This document shows, one piece after another, positions 18,434 to 26,526 of a stretch of 64,000 nucleotides of DNA. The notes beneath the pieces were generated by a model. The model worked only from the letters and a program-made list of their open reading frames with translations. It was not told the DNA's origin and did not search any database. The stretch comes from Croceicoccus sediminis. Its GTDB lineage: Bacteria > Pseudomonadota > Alphaproteobacteria > Sphingomonadales > Sphingomonadaceae. Numbering within the stretch: the first letter of the stretch is position 1; every line of letters begins with the position of its first letter. Location of the stretch: contig NZ_SUNC01000006.1 of assembly GCF_007570835.1 (NCBI RefSeq), positions 1 to 64,000 on the forward strand, written 5' to 3'. Position numbers and translations under genes: made by a program.

Positions 18434-19180
18434 CTAAACGACCCGTCCCTCAACCGGGCCCTTTGGGGGCGGGTCGGCACCGATGGGCGGGCTCTCCTGT
18501 CCGTGGACAGGAGGCCTGAGAAAACGCGACAATCGCGCCAGCTGGGCTTCCACTCGCCCGGCAGCGGCACGATCGGTCAATGCCAGGTGGACGACATTCT
18601 CGCGGCCCAATGCCACAGAGAGAGCCGCCCGGTCCAGTGGCAAGCGCACGCCGGTCTTTCCGGACCCTTCCGCATCGCTTCCCACGCGCCACGCCTGATC
18701 CAGCCGCTTCGACCCGTCTTCGCCTGCATCGGATGCATGGCCAAGCCATTTCACGCGGCCCGATCGGGCCTGTTCGGCAATGCGGTCGGAGCCTGCAAGC
18801 AGGTTGCCCGAACGCCACTCGATCCCGAGCCTGTCGGCAAATGCACGGCGCAGAGCCGCCTCGGCAAGATCGGGAAGATCCGCGGGTATCGACAGGGATG
18901 CCCCCTTGAACCCGCGGGCCAGCGCGCCTTTCAGATGGCCCTTCGAAAGCGCATCTTCAAGTTCTTCGCGGCTGACACCGATCCACGCGCCTCGGCCCGG
19001 CGCCTTGGCATGGGCGTCGGGCAGCACCTGACCTTCCGGACCGATCGCGAGACGCAGCAGGCGTTCGCGCGGCTGCGTGCGTCCGGTCAGGACACAGCGA
19101 CGTTCCGGCGCGCTCTTGGCAGAGCGCACCGTCGTGTCATCGAAGCTTTCGCTTAGAGGCTCATTGTGAGGATTCCGCAT
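18434..19180 (-). CDS. YlxR (DUF448) protein with L7Ae-like C-terminal domain
   Basis: A 248-residue two-domain protein. Residues 20-105 match the YlxR/DUF448 fold (RRCVLTGRTQPRERLLRL, PGRGAWIGVSREELEDAL), recently described in Firmicutes as an RNase P modulator (RnpM). Residues about 118-210 resemble an L7Ae-type RNA-binding domain (LLAGSDRIAEQARSG, ALGRENVVHLALTDRAAAG). The fusion is known in alphaproteobacteria. The gene begins inside nusA with a 20-base overlap, so translation is coupled. The tail after about 220 is non-conserved. Confidence 0.9.
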   Translation of the reverse strand: MRNPHNEPLSESFDDTTVRSAKSAPERRCVLTGRTQPRERLLRLAIGPEGQVLPDAHAKAPGRGAWIGVSREELEDALSKGHLKGALARGFKGASLSIPADLPDLAEAALRRAFADRLGIEWRSGNLLAGSDRIAEQARSGRVKWLGHASDAGEDGSKRLDQAWRVGSDAEGSGKTGVRLPLDRAALSVALGRENVVHLALTDRAAAGRVEAQLARLSRFLRPPVHGQESPPIGADPPPKGPVEGRVV

Positions 19181-20813
19181 CGGCGGCCTCCTCTGCTGCG
19201 GGAGCGGCAGTTTCGGCCGGCTCCTCGTCTTCGAACCAGTGGGCGCGGGCCGCCATGATGATTTCGTTGCCCTGCTCTTCGGACAGTCCGAATTCGCCCA
19301 GCACGCCGCCCTTGTCGCCTTCGCGCACGTTGCGCTTGAGCGGCGGGCCGTCGGTGTTGTTACGGCGACGCGGTGCTTCGCGCTTGCGCGCGATCAGTTC
19401 ATCGGTCGCAAGGTCGGCAAGATCGTCGAGCGTCTTGATGCCGCCCTTGCCCAGCACGACGAGCATTTCTTCGGTCAGGTGCGGGATATCGGCCAGCGCG
19501 TCCTCGACGCCCAGTTCGCGGCGGGCTTCGCGATAGGTAGCCTCGCGGCGTTCCAGCGCCTCGATAGCGCGCGACTGGAGTTCCTCGGCCAGTTCCTCGT
19601 CAAACCCTTCGATACCGGCCAGTTCGGCCATCTCGACATAGGCGACTTCGTCCATTTCGGTGAAGCCTTCGGCGACGAGCAGCTGCGACAGCGTTTCATC
19701 GACGTCGAGCTCTTCCTCGAACATCTTGGAACGCTCGGCGAATTCCTTCTGGCGCTTCTCGCTCGATTCCGCCTCGGTCATGATGTCGATCTGGCTGTCG
19801 GTCAGCTGCGATGCCAGACGCACGTTCTGACCACGGCGACCGATGGCGAGCGACAGCTGATCGTCGGGAACGACGACTTCGATGCGGCCCTCTTCCTCGT
19901 CAAGGACGACGCGGCTGACCGTGGCCGGCTGCAACGCGTTGACGATGAAGGTCGCGGTATCCTCGCTCCACGGGATGATGTCGATCTTTTCGCCCTGCAG
20001 TTCCTGCACGACGGCCTGAACGCGGCTGCCCTTCATGCCGACGCAGGCGCCGACGGGGTCGATCGAGCTGTCGTGGCTGATCACGCCGATCTTGGCGCGG
20101 CTGCCCGGATCGCGGGCAGCGGCCTTGATCTCGATGATGCCATCGTAGATTTCGGGCACTTCCTGCGCGAACAGCTTCTTCATGAATTCGGGGTGGGCGC
20201 GCGACAGGAAGATCTGCGGGCCACGGTTCGAACGTTCGACCTTGGAAATCCAGGCGCGAATGCGTTCGCCGGTGCGGGCGACTTCGCGCGGGATCTGCTG
20301 ATCGCGGCGGATGATGCCTTCGGCGCGGCCCAGGTTGACGATCACGTGGCCGAATTCGACCGACTTGATGACGCCGGTGATGATCTCTCCGGCGCGGTCC
20401 TTGAATTCTTCGAACTGGCGTTCACGCTCTGCGTCGCGGACCTTCTGGAAGATGACCTGCTTGGCCGACTGAGCGTCGATACGGCCAAGGTCGACCGGGG
20501 GCAGCGGGTCGACGATGTAGTCGCCCACGACTGCGCCGTCCTGAAGCTTCTGGGCCTGTTCGACCGAGACCTGCTTGAAGTAGTCCTCGACCTCTTCCAC
20601 GACCTCGACGACGCGCCACAGGCGCAGGTCGCCGGTATTCGGGTCAAGCTTTGCACGGATGTCGTTTTCCGCACCATAGCGGTTGCGGGCGGACTTCTGG
20701 ATCGCCTCTTCCATCGCCTCGATGACGATCGATTTGTCGATCATCTTCTCGTTCGCCACCGAGTTGGCGATGGCGAGCAGTTCGGCACGATTTGCGGAAA
20801 TCGGGCTGGCCAT
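19161..20813 (-). CDS. nusA: Transcription termination/antitermination factor NusA
   Basis: A 550-residue RNA-polymerase-binding factor. The N-terminal domain includes LLAIANSVANEKMID, and the S1 domain lies near 140-205 (ITGVIKSVEFGHVIVNLGRAEGI). Two KH domains follow (RAKIGVISHD, GSRVQAVVQELQGEKIDI, AIGRRGQNVRLA). The C-terminal helical repeats span about 365-480, and the acidic tail ends AADAESSQ. It is the second gene of the rimP operon, four bases downstream of rimP, and its 3' end overlaps ylxR. Confidence 0.97.
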   Translation of the reverse strand: MASPISANRAELLAIANSVANEKMIDKSIVIEAMEEAIQKSARNRYGAENDIRAKLDPNTGDLRLWRVVEVVEEVEDYFKQVSVEQAQKLQDGAVVGDYIVDPLPPVDLGRIDAQSAKQVIFQKVRDAERERQFEEFKDRAGEIITGVIKSVEFGHVIVNLGRAEGIIRRDQQIPREVARTGERIRAWISKVERSNRGPQIFLSRAHPEFMKKLFAQEVPEIYDGIIEIKAAARDPGSRAKIGVISHDSSIDPVGACVGMKGSRVQAVVQELQGEKIDIIPWSEDTATFIVNALQPATVSRVVLDEEEGRIEVVVPDDQLSLAIGRRGQNVRLASQLTDSQIDIMTEAESSEKRQKEFAERSKMFEEELDVDETLSQLLVAEGFTEMDEVAYVEMAELAGIEGFDEELAEELQSRAIEALERREATYREARRELGVEDALADIPHLTEEMLVVLGKGGIKTLDDLADLATDELIARKREAPRRRNNTDGPPLKRNVREGDKGGVLGEFGLSEEQGNEIIMAARAHWFEDEEPAETAAPAAEEAADAESSQ

Positions 20814-20816
20814 TAA

Positions 20817-21392
20817 TCAGTCTTCCTGTTCCTGAAGATCGTCTTCGGTTTCAATGATTTCATCCGCGCCTGTGGTGTCCAGCGGCACGGTGGCCTTGAT
20901 CAGCTTGTCTGTCAGGACCAGCTTGGCCGAATGAATGGTGGCAAGCGGGATTTCGACCCGCCCGTTCTTGCGGTCGTCGACGACGACGTTTTCGCCTTCG
21001 AGACCGATGAGGTCGCCGTGAAACGTGCGGCGGTTGCCCGTCGGCGCTTCGGCGTCCTTGGAAATGTTGATGCGCGCCTCGTGCCCGGCCCAGTTGGCAT
21101 AGTCCTTGGCACGGGTCAGCGGACGGTCGATGCCCGGGCTGCTGACTTCAAGGCGATAGGCCCCTTCGATCAGGTCGTCGCCGGCTTCCTCGCGCTTGTC
21201 CAGCTGTTCGGAGATGCGGCGGGACAGCGCCATGCACTGTTCGATGACCAGCTGGCCCGTCTCCGGGTTCTCGGCCATGACCTGCAGCGTACGCTCGTCA
21301 TCCTGACCGAACAGCTTCACGCGCACGAGTTCGAGGCCGGAAGCGGTCACTTCGGCTTCGATCAGGTCGGTTGCGCGTGCGATGTCGGTCAT
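20817..21392 (-). CDS. rimP: Ribosome maturation factor RimP
   Basis: A 191-residue 30S assembly factor. ATG 21392 (MTDIARATDLIEAE) is preceded on the minus strand by GGAGACAG, so it is preferred to the 28-codon longer frame. The family core YRLEVSSPGIDRPLTRAKDYANWAG lies near 85-110; the C-terminal SH3-like domain includes NGRVEIPLATI. The acidic tail is typical of alphaproteobacteria. It is the first gene of the minus-strand translation block, and the 146-base interval upstream should hold the operon promoter. Confidence 0.93.
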   Translation of the reverse strand: MTDIARATDLIEAEVTASGLELVRVKLFGQDDERTLQVMAENPETGQLVIEQCMALSRRISEQLDKREEAGDDLIEGAYRLEVSSPGIDRPLTRAKDYANWAGHEARINISKDAEAPTGNRRTFHGDLIGLEGENVVVDDRKNGRVEIPLATIHSAKLVLTDKLIKATVPLDTTGADEIIETEDDLQEQED

Positions 21393-21538
21393 TCTGTCTC
21401 CGGTTGTCAGGCCCCGTATGCATGCGAGAAATCGTGCCGGGGCGTGTCCGCTCCGGCCCGGCCTTGCTTGCGACAATTTCGGGATGAGTCGCCAATTAGG
21501 CGCTTTGCACGCGATTTACAAGTGCGTCTTGGAGGTCG

Positions 21539-21838
21539 CTATTCGATTGTGTCGGGTTCTTCGACAGGGGCGTCCGCGGCGTACCACGCGGCAAGATCGC
21601 CCTCGCCACCTTCATCAATCGGCGTATTGCCCAGAAAGCTCAACATCTCGCCCATGCGGGCTACCTCTCCGCCCAGCCGACCGGCGTCTTCGCCGCCGTA
21701 CTGCGCGATGGCCGCCGCCTGAAGCCGCTTCATCACCACGGGATCGTCCTTGTAGCGCATGAAGATCATCCCGCCCGTCACCGACAGGACGAGGCTCATG
21801 ATCGTAATGATCCGCATCGCCGTTTTCAGGCCGCGCAT
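21539..21838 (-). CDS. Small membrane protein, unknown
   Basis: A 99-residue protein with one N-terminal membrane helix (about 8-28) and an acidic C-terminal half ending EEPDTIE. ATG 21838 is a clear start. The cytoplasmic or periplasmic portion has a helical KRLQAAAIAQYGGEDAGRL segment. It lies between pspF and rimP on the same strand as both, 45 bases after the pspF stop, so cotranscription with pspF is possible. No family was recognised. Confidence 0.6.
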   Translation of the reverse strand: MRGLKTAMRIITIMSLVLSVTGGMIFMRYKDDPVVMKRLQAAAIAQYGGEDAGRLGGEVARMGEMLSFLGNTPIDEGGEGDLAAWYAADAPVEEPDTIE

Positions 21839-21883
21839 GATGTACCCCCCTTCACGTTCACCGGCCGGGATAGCGCGAAGGGG

Positions 21884-22909
21884 TTAACTTGCCGTAATCT
21901 CGTGCTTCTTCATGCAGTGGCGCAACTGGTCGTAGGTCACGCCCAGCGCCTCCGCCGTCTTGCGCTGGTTCCAGCGGTTGCGATCGAGCGCTGCCTCCAC
22001 GATCGCCTTTTCGTGCCCGTCGACGGCAAGACGCAGGTCGGTGACGGCGGAATAGTCGAACGCCGGCTTCTTCGCGGTTGGCGCAGGGGCCGCGGCCGGC
22101 GCGGCAGCCTGCGCGACATGGGAAGGCTTCGGGGCCCAGGGGCTGTCGAAGGGGTCGAACACGACTTCGCCGATGGGTATGTCCCACATGTCCCAGCGAT
22201 AGACCGCGCGTTCGATCACGTTGCGCAATTCGCGTACGTTGCCGGGCCAGTCGTGGCCTTCCAGCTGGTCCATCACGCTGTCGGAAAAGCCGGGCCATTC
22301 CTCCCAGCGAAGTTCTGCGGCCATGCGGCGACCGAAGAAATCGGCAAGGACCAACACATCCCCCTCACGCGCGCGCAGGGGCGGGAGAGTGATGACCTCG
22401 AACGAAAGCCGGTCGAGAAGGTCGGCGCGGAACTTGCCCTGTTCGGCCATTGAGGGAAGATCCTCGTTCGTGGCGGCGACGATACGCACGTCGACCCGCT
22501 TGGGCCGCGAAGACCCGATGCGCGTGACTTCGCCATATTCGACCGCGCGCAGCAGGCGCTCCTGTGCCGCCATCGAAAGGGTGCCCAGTTCATCGAGGAA
22601 CAGCGTGCCGCCATCGGCTTCCTCGAAACGGCCCTCGCGCACTTTCGTCGCGCCGGTGAAGGCACCCGCTTCGTGCCCGAACAGTTCGGCCTCGATCAAT
22701 GTCTCGGGCAGCGCTGCGCAGTTCATCACGACCAGCGGTTCGCCCCAGCGGTCGGACAGGCGATGCAGGCGTTCCGCGATCAGTTCCTTGCCGGTCCCGC
22801 GCTCCCCGATGACGAGCACCGGGCGCGAAAGGGCGGCGGCGCGGCTGGCACGCTCTACCGCGTCGAGGATCGACTGCGACTGGCCGACGAACTGATTGTC
22901 CCGCTCCAT
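21884..22909 (-). CDS. pspF: Phage shock operon activator PspF (sigma-54 enhancer-binding protein)
   Basis: A 341-residue AAA+ activator without a sensory N-terminal domain, as in E. coli PspF, where PspA inhibits it directly. Walker A GERGTGKE is near residue 36, the sigma-54-contacting GAFTGA near 82, Walker B LFLDELG near 108, and the arginine-finger region RADLLDRLSF near 162. An Ala/Pro-rich linker follows, then a Fis-type helix-turn-helix at the C-terminus (RKTAEALGVTYDQLRHCMKK). It is divergent from psp genes that have a consensus sigma-54 promoter. Confidence 0.95.
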   Translation of the reverse strand: MERDNQFVGQSQSILDAVERASRAAALSRPVLVIGERGTGKELIAERLHRLSDRWGEPLVVMNCAALPETLIEAELFGHEAGAFTGATKVREGRFEEADGGTLFLDELGTLSMAAQERLLRAVEYGEVTRIGSSRPKRVDVRIVAATNEDLPSMAEQGKFRADLLDRLSFEVITLPPLRAREGDVLVLADFFGRRMAAELRWEEWPGFSDSVMDQLEGHDWPGNVRELRNVIERAVYRWDMWDIPIGEVVFDPFDSPWAPKPSHVAQAAAPAAAPAPTAKKPAFDYSAVTDLRLAVDGHEKAIVEAALDRNRWNQRKTAEALGVTYDQLRHCMKKHEITAS

Positions 22910-23011
22910 GCCCTAACATTAGCGAAATTTCCCAAGTTATGGCAATATGCCCGATAGTTGGTTTGAGCGGAAAAGTGGTCAAAGTGTTGATAAATAATGA
23001 TAAGATCAAAT

Positions 23012-23027
23012 TGGCACGGCTTTTGCT
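23012..23027 (+). promoter_or_regulatory. Sigma-54 promoter of the psp operon
   Basis: TGGCACGGCTTTTGCT matches the sigma-54 consensus TGGCACG-N4-TTGCW at every defined position, with the invariant GG (23013-23014) and GC (23025-23026) in the required register. PspF should bind enhancer sites somewhere in the AT-rich 22920-23010 interval, but no clear inverted repeat was picked out there. Confidence 0.92.
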
Positions 23028-23063
23028 GAATGCTTGGTGAACCCGATTGGAGGAAGGGACACC

Positions 23064-23222
23064 ATGTTCAACTGTCTTGCAAAGCAAAGCCCCGTAGCCT
23101 GGTCCTCGATGGCCAGCCTGGTGGCCATGCTGTCGCTCAACGTCTTCGCGCTGAGCCAGCAGCTGCACGAGGCCCCGCAGTTCGCTGCACCGGCCGTCAT
23201 CGTGCAGGGAGCGCTGGCATGA
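23064..23222 (+). CDS. Small single-helix membrane protein heading the psp operon
   Basis: A 52-residue peptide starting at ATG 23064 behind GAGGAAGGGACACC, with one hydrophobic helix (about residues 14-32: MASLVAMLSLNVFALS) and a short hydrophobic tail. Its TGA overlaps the ATG of the next frame (ATGA), so it is translationally coupled to the pspA reading frame. It lies about 30 bases after the expected transcription start of the sigma-54 promoter. No PspG-like or other known family was recognised; position suggests a membrane stress sensor or partner. Confidence 0.65.
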   Translation: MFNCLAKQSPVAWSSMASLVAMLSLNVFALSQQLHEAPQFAAPAVIVQGALA

Positions 23223-24109
23223 GCGAACCGTTCGACCTCGAACCCGAACGCGAGGAACGGCGCCGCCGTGCCGCTCGCGTCACCAACCGCGCTGAGCGTG
23301 CCTCTTCGCGGATCGACAACGAGGTCGCACGCCTTCGCAATGGCAAGAAGGCCGAGGGAGAGGACGCCGTCCGCCCCGAAGGCCGCAAGAACATGGACAT
23401 TAGCCAGTATGGAGCGCCGTTGATGGGCATCTTTTCCCGCACCCGAGACATTATCGCAGCGAACTTCGCCGACCTGATCGAAAAGGCCGACGATCCGCAC
23501 AAGATGATCCGCATGATAATCGTCGAGATGGAAGAAACCCTTGTCGAGGTCCGCGCCAGCGCGGCCCGCACCATCGCCGACCAAAAGGAAATGCAGCGCC
23601 ACCAGCTTCGCCTGGAAAAGCTGCAGTCCGACTGGGGCGAAAAGGCGGAACTCGCCCTTTCGAAGCAGCGCGAGGATCTTGCTCGCGCCGCCCTCGTCGA
23701 AAAGCGCAAGGCCGGCGACCTGTCGGCCCAGCTGAAGGCCGAAGTCGAACTGCTCGATGAAAGCCTGCGGACTTACGAGGAGGATATCTCCAAGCTGCAG
23801 GGCCGCCTTCGCGAAGCCCGCAGCCGCCAGAGCCAGATCGCGGCCCGCCTTGAAAGCGCGGAAAACCGCTTCAAGCTGCGCTCGCTGCTTTCGACCGAGC
23901 GGGTGGACGAGGCGATGGCCCGTTTCGACCAGCTCGAACGCCGCGTCGATTATGCCGAGGGCCGCGCCGAGGCGGTCAGCCTGTCACAGGCCAAGGGCGA
24001 GATGAGCCTGGCTGAACAGATCGACGCCCTCAACATCGACGACACCGTCGATGCCGAACTCGAAGACATGAAGCGCGCCCTCAAGGGCGGCGACGCAAAG
24101 GAGGACTGA
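23219..24109 (+). CDS. pspA: Phage shock protein A, with in-frame N-terminal extension
   Basis: PspA/IM30/ESCRT-III-like protein, which coats stressed membrane and inhibits PspF. The canonical start is MGIFSRTRDIIAANFADLI at ATG 23423, with GGAG at 23411-23414, giving 228 residues of coiled coil and a short C-terminal helix. The open frame continues upstream without a stop to ATG 23219, which overlaps the previous stop (ATGA). That adds 68 highly charged Arg/Glu-rich residues. The extension has coding-like codon use, so either two starts are used or a small gene has fused to pspA. I list the longer form. Confidence 0.85.
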   Translation: MSEPFDLEPEREERRRRAARVTNRAERASSRIDNEVARLRNGKKAEGEDAVRPEGRKNMDISQYGAPLMGIFSRTRDIIAANFADLIEKADDPHKMIRMIIVEMEETLVEVRASAARTIADQKEMQRHQLRLEKLQSDWGEKAELALSKQREDLARAALVEKRKAGDLSAQLKAEVELLDESLRTYEEDISKLQGRLREARSRQSQIAARLESAENRFKLRSLLSTERVDEAMARFDQLERRVDYAEGRAEAVSLSQAKGEMSLAEQIDALNIDDTVDAELEDMKRALKGGDAKED

Positions 24110-24113
24110 TCCG

Positions 24114-24407
24114 ATGGACATCGAATTTATTGCCGTACCAATTCTGTTCATCGCCCTGCCGTGGCTCATCCTTCACTATGTCACCAAGTGGAAGACCGCC
24201 CCGAAGCTCACCGACGGCGACGAACAGATGCTGGAGGAACTCTACCAGCTGGCCCGCCGCCTCGATGCCCGGATGGATACCGTCGAACGCCTTGTCGCTG
24301 CCGACAGCCCGGAATTCGAAGCCCCGCGCCTGATCGCAGACAGCGCCGAAGACAATGCCACGCTTGCCGAGATCGAGCGCAAGCTCAAGGAAAGGACCGC
24401 ACGATGA
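24114..24407 (+). CDS. pspB: Phage shock protein B
   Basis: A 97-residue membrane protein: one N-terminal helix (about 5-22), a cytoplasmic LTDGDEQMLEELYQLARRLDARM helix-forming region and the PspB-type MDTVERLVAAD motif. In E. coli PspB works with PspC to relay stress to PspA-PspF. This form has about 25 more residues at the C-terminus than the E. coli protein. It begins four bases after pspA and overlaps pspC by ATGA. Confidence 0.85.
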   Translation: MDIEFIAVPILFIALPWLILHYVTKWKTAPKLTDGDEQMLEELYQLARRLDARMDTVERLVAADSPEFEAPRLIADSAEDNATLAEIERKLKERTAR

Positions 24408-24778
24408 ACACGCCCCGCACCCGCTTCTATCGCAACAAGGCGGAAGGCAAGTTCCTGGGCGTGTGTTCGGGTGTTGCCGACTACACCGGCGTCGACGCCC
24501 TGTGGATCCGCCTCGGCTTTCTGGTCGCGATGTTCACACTGGGCTGGCCGATCCTGGTCTACTTCGCGATCGGCATGTTCGCCGAGAAGAAGCCTACCGC
24601 GCTCTATGCCGACAAGCAGGAAGAGAAATTCTGGCAGGGCGTGCGCCAGTCGCCGGCCCGCTCGGCCCGCGAGGTTCGCAGCCGCTTTCGCGATATCGAC
24701 CGCCGCCTTGCCCGCGTGGAAGAGCACTACGTCGACAACAACCGCGCGCTTTCGACCCAGATCGAAAACCTGCGCTGA
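24404..24778 (+). CDS. pspC: Phage shock protein C
   Basis: A 124-residue PspC-domain protein. The N-terminal TRFYRNKAEGKFLGVCSGVADY and VDALWIRLGFLVAMF segments are classic PspC. The hydrophobic stretch 35-60 contains the membrane helices. The C-terminal half is charged and ends with a coiled-coil-like DRRLARVEEHYVDNNRALSTQIENL. Start ATG 24404 overlaps the pspB stop. It is expected to sense envelope stress with PspB. Confidence 0.92.
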   Translation: MNTPRTRFYRNKAEGKFLGVCSGVADYTGVDALWIRLGFLVAMFTLGWPILVYFAIGMFAEKKPTALYADKQEEKFWQGVRQSPARSAREVRSRFRDIDRRLARVEEHYVDNNRALSTQIENLR

Positions 24779-24808
24779 TCGACCGAATTTTCGAAAGGGA
24801 AATCCAGG

Positions 24809-25099
24809 ATGATAGCTGACCTTGCAGTACTGATCCCGCTGGCCCCGTTCATGCTGGGCGGCCTGTGGATCTGGACCAAGCACAAGCAGAAGGAGCTGCA
24901 GATGACGAGCGAGCTTTCGGCAGAGAAAGCGGCTCAATACGCGCAGCACACCTCGCAGCTTGAAGAGCGGGTCCGCGTGCTGGAACGCATCGTTACCGAC
25001 CGCGGCTATGACCTGGCCCACCAGATCGAGGCGCTGCGCACCGAAGACAGCGATCGCCGCCTCAACGCACCTGTAGAACGCCCGCGCCACGAGGTCTGA
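24809..25099 (+). CDS. PspB-like small membrane coiled-coil protein (copy 1)
   Basis: A 96-residue protein with an N-terminal helix (residues 5-23) and a cytoplasmic coiled coil leading to LEERVRVLERIVTDRGYDL and QIEALR. The VLERIVTD core corresponds to the ALESILDA region of E. coli PspB, and the same motif recurs in the next two genes. It lies 30 bases after pspC and two bases before the next gene, within the same operon. The role is inferred as an extra PspB-type sensor or adaptor; no family name is certain. Confidence 0.7.
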   Translation: MIADLAVLIPLAPFMLGGLWIWTKHKQKELQMTSELSAEKAAQYAQHTSQLEERVRVLERIVTDRGYDLAHQIEALRTEDSDRRLNAPVERPRHEV

Positions 25100-25101
25100 G
25101 A

Positions 25102-25425
25102 ATGAACGAACTGCTCACCCCCGCCGTCCTTGGCATCGGCATCATCGCGATGAGCGTTGCCTGGATCATCAACACCGCTATCCGCGTGCGCCACGGCTAT
25201 CCGCTGGAAAACAGCTGGGGCCGGTCGGTCTATCCGAAGAAGGATGCCGAGACCGCCGAACGAATGAAGCTGATGACGCAGGAAAATGCCCAGCTTCGCG
25301 CAGAGATCGGTTCGGTGAAGGACCGGCTCGCCAACGTCGAACGCATCGTCACCGACAGCGGATATCACCTGACACAGGAAATCGAACAGCTTCGCCTCTC
25401 GGGCGACAAGGAGAAGATGCAGTGA
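25102..25425 (+). CDS. PspB-like small membrane coiled-coil protein (copy 2)
   Basis: A 107-residue protein with one helix at about 7-27, a short loop containing WGRSVYPKK and a long coiled coil ending RLANVERIVTDSGYHL and EIEQLR. It shares ERIVTD.GY.L...IE.LR with copy 1, so the two are probable paralogs. GAGGTCTGAGA precedes its ATG. Its stop overlaps the GTG start of copy 3. Confidence 0.7.
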   Translation: MNELLTPAVLGIGIIAMSVAWIINTAIRVRHGYPLENSWGRSVYPKKDAETAERMKLMTQENAQLRAEIGSVKDRLANVERIVTDSGYHLTQEIEQLRLSGDKEKMQ

Positions 25426-25682
25426 GCTTCTGGAGCGCCATCGTCGTCATCGTGGCCATCGTTGTCATCGGCCAGGCCATCCGTTCCCGGCATAATTCCG
25501 CCGCCGGTTTCGGCACCAACGGCGACGGCGACCCCGTGCCGCGCGCCGACACGGGGCGCGAACGCCAACTGGAAAACGAGGTCTCCGAACTGAAAGAACG
25601 GATCAAGGTGCTGGAACGGATCGCCTACGACGACCGCAAGCGGCTTGGCCTTGCTGACGAGATCGAAAGCCTGCGCGACTGA
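25422..25682 (+). CDS. PspB-like small membrane coiled-coil protein (copy 3)
   Basis: An 86-residue protein starting at GTG 25422, which overlaps the preceding TGA. The N-terminal helix covers residues 3-19. A Gly/Asp-rich flexible linker follows, then a coiled coil with ELKERIKVLERIAYDD and DEIESLRD, the same motif as copies 1 and 2. It is coupled within the psp operon. Function is inferred from this similarity and context. Confidence 0.7.
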   Translation: MSFWSAIVVIVAIVVIGQAIRSRHNSAAGFGTNGDGDPVPRADTGRERQLENEVSELKERIKVLERIAYDDRKRLGLADEIESLRD

Positions 25683-25710
25683 GCGCCACCGCAAGGAAGG
25701 GGAAAAGGAC

Positions 25711-25950
25711 ATGGCCTATGAAACACTGACCATCGCGATCGCCGCCCTTGCCGCCATCGCCATCGTCACCATGGCCGCGCTGCGCGGCTGGCAGGGATAC
25801 CTTGCCCTGCGCATGCAAGAGATCGGCCGCGCCGACGACCGGCACCGCGATAGCATGGGAGACGGCGTTCCTGCTGCCCGCATCGAACTGGCCGACCTCA
25901 AGGAACGCGTCCGCCAGCTTGAGGCCATCGCGGCCGGGGTTGAACTATAA
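25711..25950 (+). CDS. PspB-like small membrane coiled-coil protein (copy 4, diverged)
   Basis: A 79-residue protein: N-terminal helix at about 6-24 (LTIAIAALAAIAIVTMAAL), a charged middle, and a C-terminal LADLKERVRQLEAIAAG. This keeps the ERVxxLExI core of PspB but lacks the final IE.LR part found in copies 1-3. AAGGGGAAAAGGAC before ATG 25711 is a good ribosome site. It is the last gene of the run, 55 bases before sufE. Confidence 0.62.
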   Translation: MAYETLTIAIAALAAIAIVTMAALRGWQGYLALRMQEIGRADDRHRDSMGDGVPAARIELADLKERVRQLEAIAAGVEL

Positions 25951-26005
25951 GGCGTCGAACTATGAAGCGTTGATCGATCACGCGCGGCTCGCTAGCGGGT
26001 AGGCC

Positions 26006-26428
26006 ATGCGATCGATCGACGACATAGCCGAAGAGTACGAGTTCCTTGAAGGGGACGAACGCTACCGCCTTCTCATCGAACTGGGCCGTGAGCTTGAACC
26101 CATGCCCGATGCGCTCAAGACCGAGGCGACACAGGTCAAGGGATGCTCCGCCGCCGTCTGGGTCTATCCCACCCGCGTCGGCGATGGCAGCGAAGAGAAG
26201 CTGCACTTCCTGGCCGACAGCAACGCCGCGATCACCAAGGGCATCGTCGCCCTCGTCATTTCCGCAGTACAGGACCGCAGTGCCAGCGAAGTCGCCGAAA
26301 CCGATATTGCGGCCTGTCTCGATCCCTTCGATCTCAAGAACCAGCTGTCGTCGAACCGGACGCAGGGCGTGCCGAACATGATCGCGCTGATTCGCGAAAC
26401 GGCGGCCCGGATCGCCTCGGAAAGCTAA
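26006..26428 (+). CDS. SufE family cysteine desulfuration protein
   Basis: A 140-residue SufE/CsdE-type protein that accepts persulfide sulfur from a SufS-type desulfurase for Fe-S cluster assembly. The acceptor cysteine lies in VKGCSAAVWV (near residue 48), followed by the family's FLADSNAAITKGIVALV. It carries the LSSNRTQGVPNMIALIR C-terminal segment. No suf operon is adjacent, so it is an unlinked copy; it follows the psp operon on the same strand. Confidence 0.9.
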   Translation: MRSIDDIAEEYEFLEGDERYRLLIELGRELEPMPDALKTEATQVKGCSAAVWVYPTRVGDGSEEKLHFLADSNAAITKGIVALVISAVQDRSASEVAETDIAACLDPFDLKNQLSSNRTQGVPNMIALIRETAARIASES

Positions 26429-26526
26429 GGATTTTCACACTTTTCGCGCTGCATGTGCGAACTGGAACGGCGATTTTGGCAGCCCGCCGCGCCAAAGAGG
26501 CACCCGACCTCGCACGCGCAACATAA

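Noticed and set aside
15696-18437. 913-codon open frame on the plus strand opposite infB
   Set aside because: Antisense shadow of IF-2. It shows low-complexity Leu/Gly/Arg composition and no recognisable domain.
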